This document shows, piece by piece, positions 63,571 to 64,000 of a stretch of 64,000 bases of DNA. The notes beneath the pieces were generated by a model. That model ran no database searches. It had not been told where the DNA came from and saw nothing but the letters and a program-made list of their open reading frames with translations. Source of the stretch: Stictocephala bisonia (Eukaryota > Arthropoda > Insecta > Hemiptera > Membracidae); assembly GCA_035578905.1 (NCBI GenBank), contig JAQJVL010002694.1:21660-85659 (forward strand). The letters are read 5' to 3'. A program made the position numbers and the translations under genes. The stretch's first letter is position 1. Each line of letters starts with the position of its first letter.

Positions 63571-64000
63571 TAAGAAAAGAAAACGTCGCAATGATGCTGA
63601 TAATGCACAAAATGAAATGCTACTTAATGCCTACTCCATTTTGAAAAAGACTTCGGATACTTCTACTGACCACTATGAAACTTTTGGAATGCATGTGACA
63701 AGTGAACTAAGGAAATATGACTGCAACACTCTACCTCATATGAAGAGGGCAATATTAGACGTGTTGTTCAGAGCTGATATAGGAGAATTTACCCCCACTC
63801 ACAACGTACGCTACACTGCTGGTTACTACAGTTCAAATTACAGTACACCCACACCGACTTTGTCTGGAGGTAGTTACCCTCCAACTCCTACTCCTCCACC
63901 TTCCGATGCTTTACTTATTCAATCAGAAATTAATTCAAGGCCTCCACTACAAGAAGGCACGTCCCTACTACACTACCTGACTAACATTACTCCTGAACAA
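63571..64000 (+). CDS. MADF-domain gene, exon 3 continued (BESS-like C-terminal region)
   Basis: The frame of 41802-41989 continues without a stop to the window end: a basic KKRKRR stretch (possible nuclear signal), then NAYSILKKTSDTSTDHYETF, GMHVTSELRKYDCNTLPHM and KRAILDVLFRADIGEF. The last block has the pattern of the C-terminal region found in MADF proteins of this type, similar to BESS (K-x-x-I-x-x-x-L-F-x-A-D/E-x-G). A proline/serine/tyrosine-rich tail follows (TPTPTLSGGSYPPTPTPPP). The encoded protein would be a DNA-binding transcription regulator. The absence of stops in this severed half suggests a recent break. The gene continues beyond the window. Confidence 0.8.

Noticed and set aside
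1..64000. CRISPR array, rRNA or functional tRNA gene
   Set aside because: No regularly spaced short repeats with unique spacers and no rRNA-like sequence were seen. The only tRNA-like signal is the SINE head, which lacks a complete cloverleaf.

Overview
The window looks like animal nuclear DNA, most likely from an arthropod and probably an insect. There are introns with GT..AG borders, a conserved animal splicing-factor gene (PPWD1), a MADF-domain gene, and a dense mix of eukaryotic transposons: Jockey-like and I-like non-LTR elements, a Penelope-like element, piggyBac, pogo/Tigger, Harbinger, a tRNA-derived SINE and a Ty3/gypsy LTR element. No operons, bacterial genes, rRNA, tRNA genes or CRISPR arrays were seen. 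The species cannot be named from the sequence.

Layout. Positions 1-7860 are very AT-rich and full of homopolymers, with shredded reverse-transcriptase remnants; this part looks either extremely degraded or badly sequenced. From 8.7 to 25.1 kb the minus strand carries the 5' part of PPWD1: exon 1 at 24950-25058, exon 2 at 23381-23483 and a later WD40 exon at 8708-8791. Its long introns hold a Jockey-like remnant, an I-like element split by an intact Penelope-like element, a dead piggyBac transposase gene, and an intact pogo/Tigger transposon nested in a piggyBac-type TIR element.

From 29.6 kb to the window end the plus strand carries a previously hidden MADF/BESS-like gene. Its first exon is cut by a Jockey-clade element (29738-33718). 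Its introns hold a non-LTR remnant, a SINE and a Harbinger transposon that is itself interrupted by another non-LTR element. Its third exon is cut by the main feature of the window.

That feature (41990-63566) is a tandem array of three nearly identical Ty3/gypsy units that share LTRs: LTR-gag/pol-LTR-gag/pol-LTR-gag/pol-LTR. The whole array is flanked by one 4-bp target duplication (AAGC), and the interrupted exon resumes in frame on the far side. Each unit keeps open gag and pol frames, a tRNA-iMet-type primer site, a polypurine tract, and a textbook -1 frameshift signal (GGGAAAC, 6-nt spacer, GC-rich stem-loop around the gag stop).

The cellular genes do not form a pathway. PPWD1 and the MADF gene are divergent neighbours about 4.6 kb apart. 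PPWD1 may still work because its insertions are intronic, although one expected exon was not found. This copy of the MADF gene is broken twice within coding sequence.
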